Below are positions 63,022-64,000 of a stretch of 64,000 nucleotides of DNA, piece after piece. Position 1 is the stretch's first letter. Every line of letters starts with the position of its first letter. The notes below the pieces were generated by a model. The model was not told the origin of the DNA. It searched no databases and saw only the letters and a list, made by a program, of their open reading frames with translations. This stretch comes from Burkholderia sp. BCC1644. GTDB taxonomy: Bacteria > Pseudomonadota > Gammaproteobacteria > Burkholderiales > Burkholderiaceae. The stretch is taken from NCBI RefSeq assembly GCF_902833225.1, contig NZ_CADFEI010000018.1, positions 62,001-126,000 on the forward strand. Reading direction: 5' to 3'. A program made the position numbers and the translations under genes.

Positions 63022-64000
63022 TGAAGAAGGCGATCGTCACCGGAGTAACCGGCCAAGATGGAGCATATCTTGCGAAGTTTCTCCTGGAGCAAGGCTATGT
63101 GGTATTCGGGACTTATCGCCGTACCAGCTCGGTGAATTTCTGGCGCGTCGAGGAACTCGGGATCGCTCAGCATCCAGATTTCCACGTGGTCGAGTACGAT
63201 CTTACGGATCTCGGTTCAAGCATAAGGCTGCTGCGAGAGACAGAGGCCACTGAGGTGTATAATCTCGCCGCACAAAGCTTTGTCGGTGTATCGTTTGATC
63301 AACCGATAACTACGGCCGAGATAACCGGGATTGGTGCGCTTCATTTGCTTGAAGCAATTCGAATTGTCAATCCAGATATCCGTTTTTATCAGGCTAGTAC
63401 TTCTGAAATGTTCGGCAAAGTGCAAGCGGTCCCGCAAACGGAAGATACGCCTTTCTACCCGCGCAGTCCGTATGGCGTAGCAAAGTTGTATGCGCATTGG
63501 ATGACGGTGAATTATCGCGAAAGTTACAACATCTTTGCGAGCAGCGGAATTCTCTTCAATCACGAGTCACCACTGCGTGGCCGTGAATTTGTCACACGTA
63601 AGATCACCGATAGCATCGCGAAGATTCGCCTCGGCAAGCTCGACATCCTTGAGCTTGGTAATCTGGATGCCAAGCGTGATTGGGGATACGCAAAAGAATA
63701 CGTTGAGGGAATGTGGCGAATGCTGCAGGCTGATAAGGCGGACACTTATGTGTTGGCCACCAATCGAACTGAAACTGTCCGCGATTTTGTTAGTATGGCC
63801 GGTAAGGCGGCTGGTTTTAACATTGCGTGGGTGGGCAAGGACGAAAACGAGATTGGTGTCGATACTGTGTCTGGTAAGGAAATTGTGAAGATCAATCCGA
63901 AGTTTTACCGTCCTGCGGAAGTGGACTTGCTGATTGGCGATCCCGCGAAGGCACGGGCGGAGCTTGGTTGGGAACCCCGCACAACGCTGGAGCAACTCTG
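63022..64000 (+). CDS. gmd: GDP-mannose 4,6-dehydratase, N-terminal part
   Basis: The first 326 codons of a gene that continues past the right edge (usual length about 340-370). Gmd converts GDP-mannose to GDP-4-keto-6-deoxymannose, the precursor of GDP-rhamnose, GDP-fucose, perosamine or 6-deoxyheptose-like sugars. It has the extended SDR Rossmann loop TGVTGQDGAYLAKFLLEQGY (about 7-26), NLAAQSFVGVSFDQP (about 80-94), STSEMFG with the catalytic Thr-Glu pair context, and the YxxxK motif SPYGVAKLYAHW (about 150-161). AGAGG precedes the ATG. Its substrate comes from ManC encoded in the same locus. Confidence 0.94.

Noticed and set aside
1..64000. tRNA, rRNA, CRISPR array, integrase or insertion sequence
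   Set aside because: None was recognised by reading both strands; a covariance-model search would be needed to exclude small RNAs.

Overview
The window looks like chromosome 1 of a Burkholderia, most probably of the Burkholderia cepacia complex. The evidence is very high GC with GC-rich third codon positions, and gene orders and protein lengths typical of that genus (hda-HAD-pcnB-folK-dck-panB, mutL-miaA, yhdP-nitrilase-tldD, and hrcA through hemH, grpE and dnaK to dnaJ). I see no rRNA, tRNA, CRISPR array, integrase or intact insertion sequence.

Positions 1-49300 are mainly core chromosome. From the left: the end of ubiA; a minus-strand run of a D-lactate-dehydrogenase-like flavoprotein, glcD, glcE, glcF, a YggS-type PLP protein and proC; a PduO-type adenosyltransferase and the flavohaemoglobin gene hmp, which has a palindromic candidate operator; aroG; the yhdP-nitrilase-tldD envelope/proteostasis group; glnE; a secreted metzincin-type protease; recN and nadK; the heat-shock block hrcA, hemH, hslR, grpE, thioredoxin-like, dnaK, dnaJ, with sigma-32-like promoters before grpE and dnaK; a fused pabB-pabC gene; the hda-to-panB folate/pantothenate/replication-control operon; purM; a small accessory insert; miaA and mutL; a DedA protein and an MscS channel.

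The accessory insert between purM and miaA holds a SnoaL-like protein and a divergent tetR/tetA-type pair. Its intergenic region carries two operators almost identical to tetO1 and tetO2 of Tn10.

From about 49370 to the right edge base composition falls and the genes belong to a surface-polysaccharide locus. A methyltransferase and an AT-rich Stf0-like sulfotransferase flank a 739-bp stretch without convincing genes. They are followed by manC, a KpsC/WcbA-type Kdo transferase and a GT4 glycosyltransferase on the minus strand. On the plus strand are a KpsD/WcbC-type export lipoprotein, a large DUF4214-coiled-coil-methyltransferase protein, a GT2-GT4 double glycosyltransferase, and gmd running off the edge. 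Together these suggest a capsule of the lipid-Kdo, ABC-transporter-dependent type that uses GDP-mannose-derived sugars and may be methylated and sulfated. The coiled-coil methyltransferase may be a WbdD-like chain-length ruler and is the most interesting gene here. The transporter genes themselves are not in the window.
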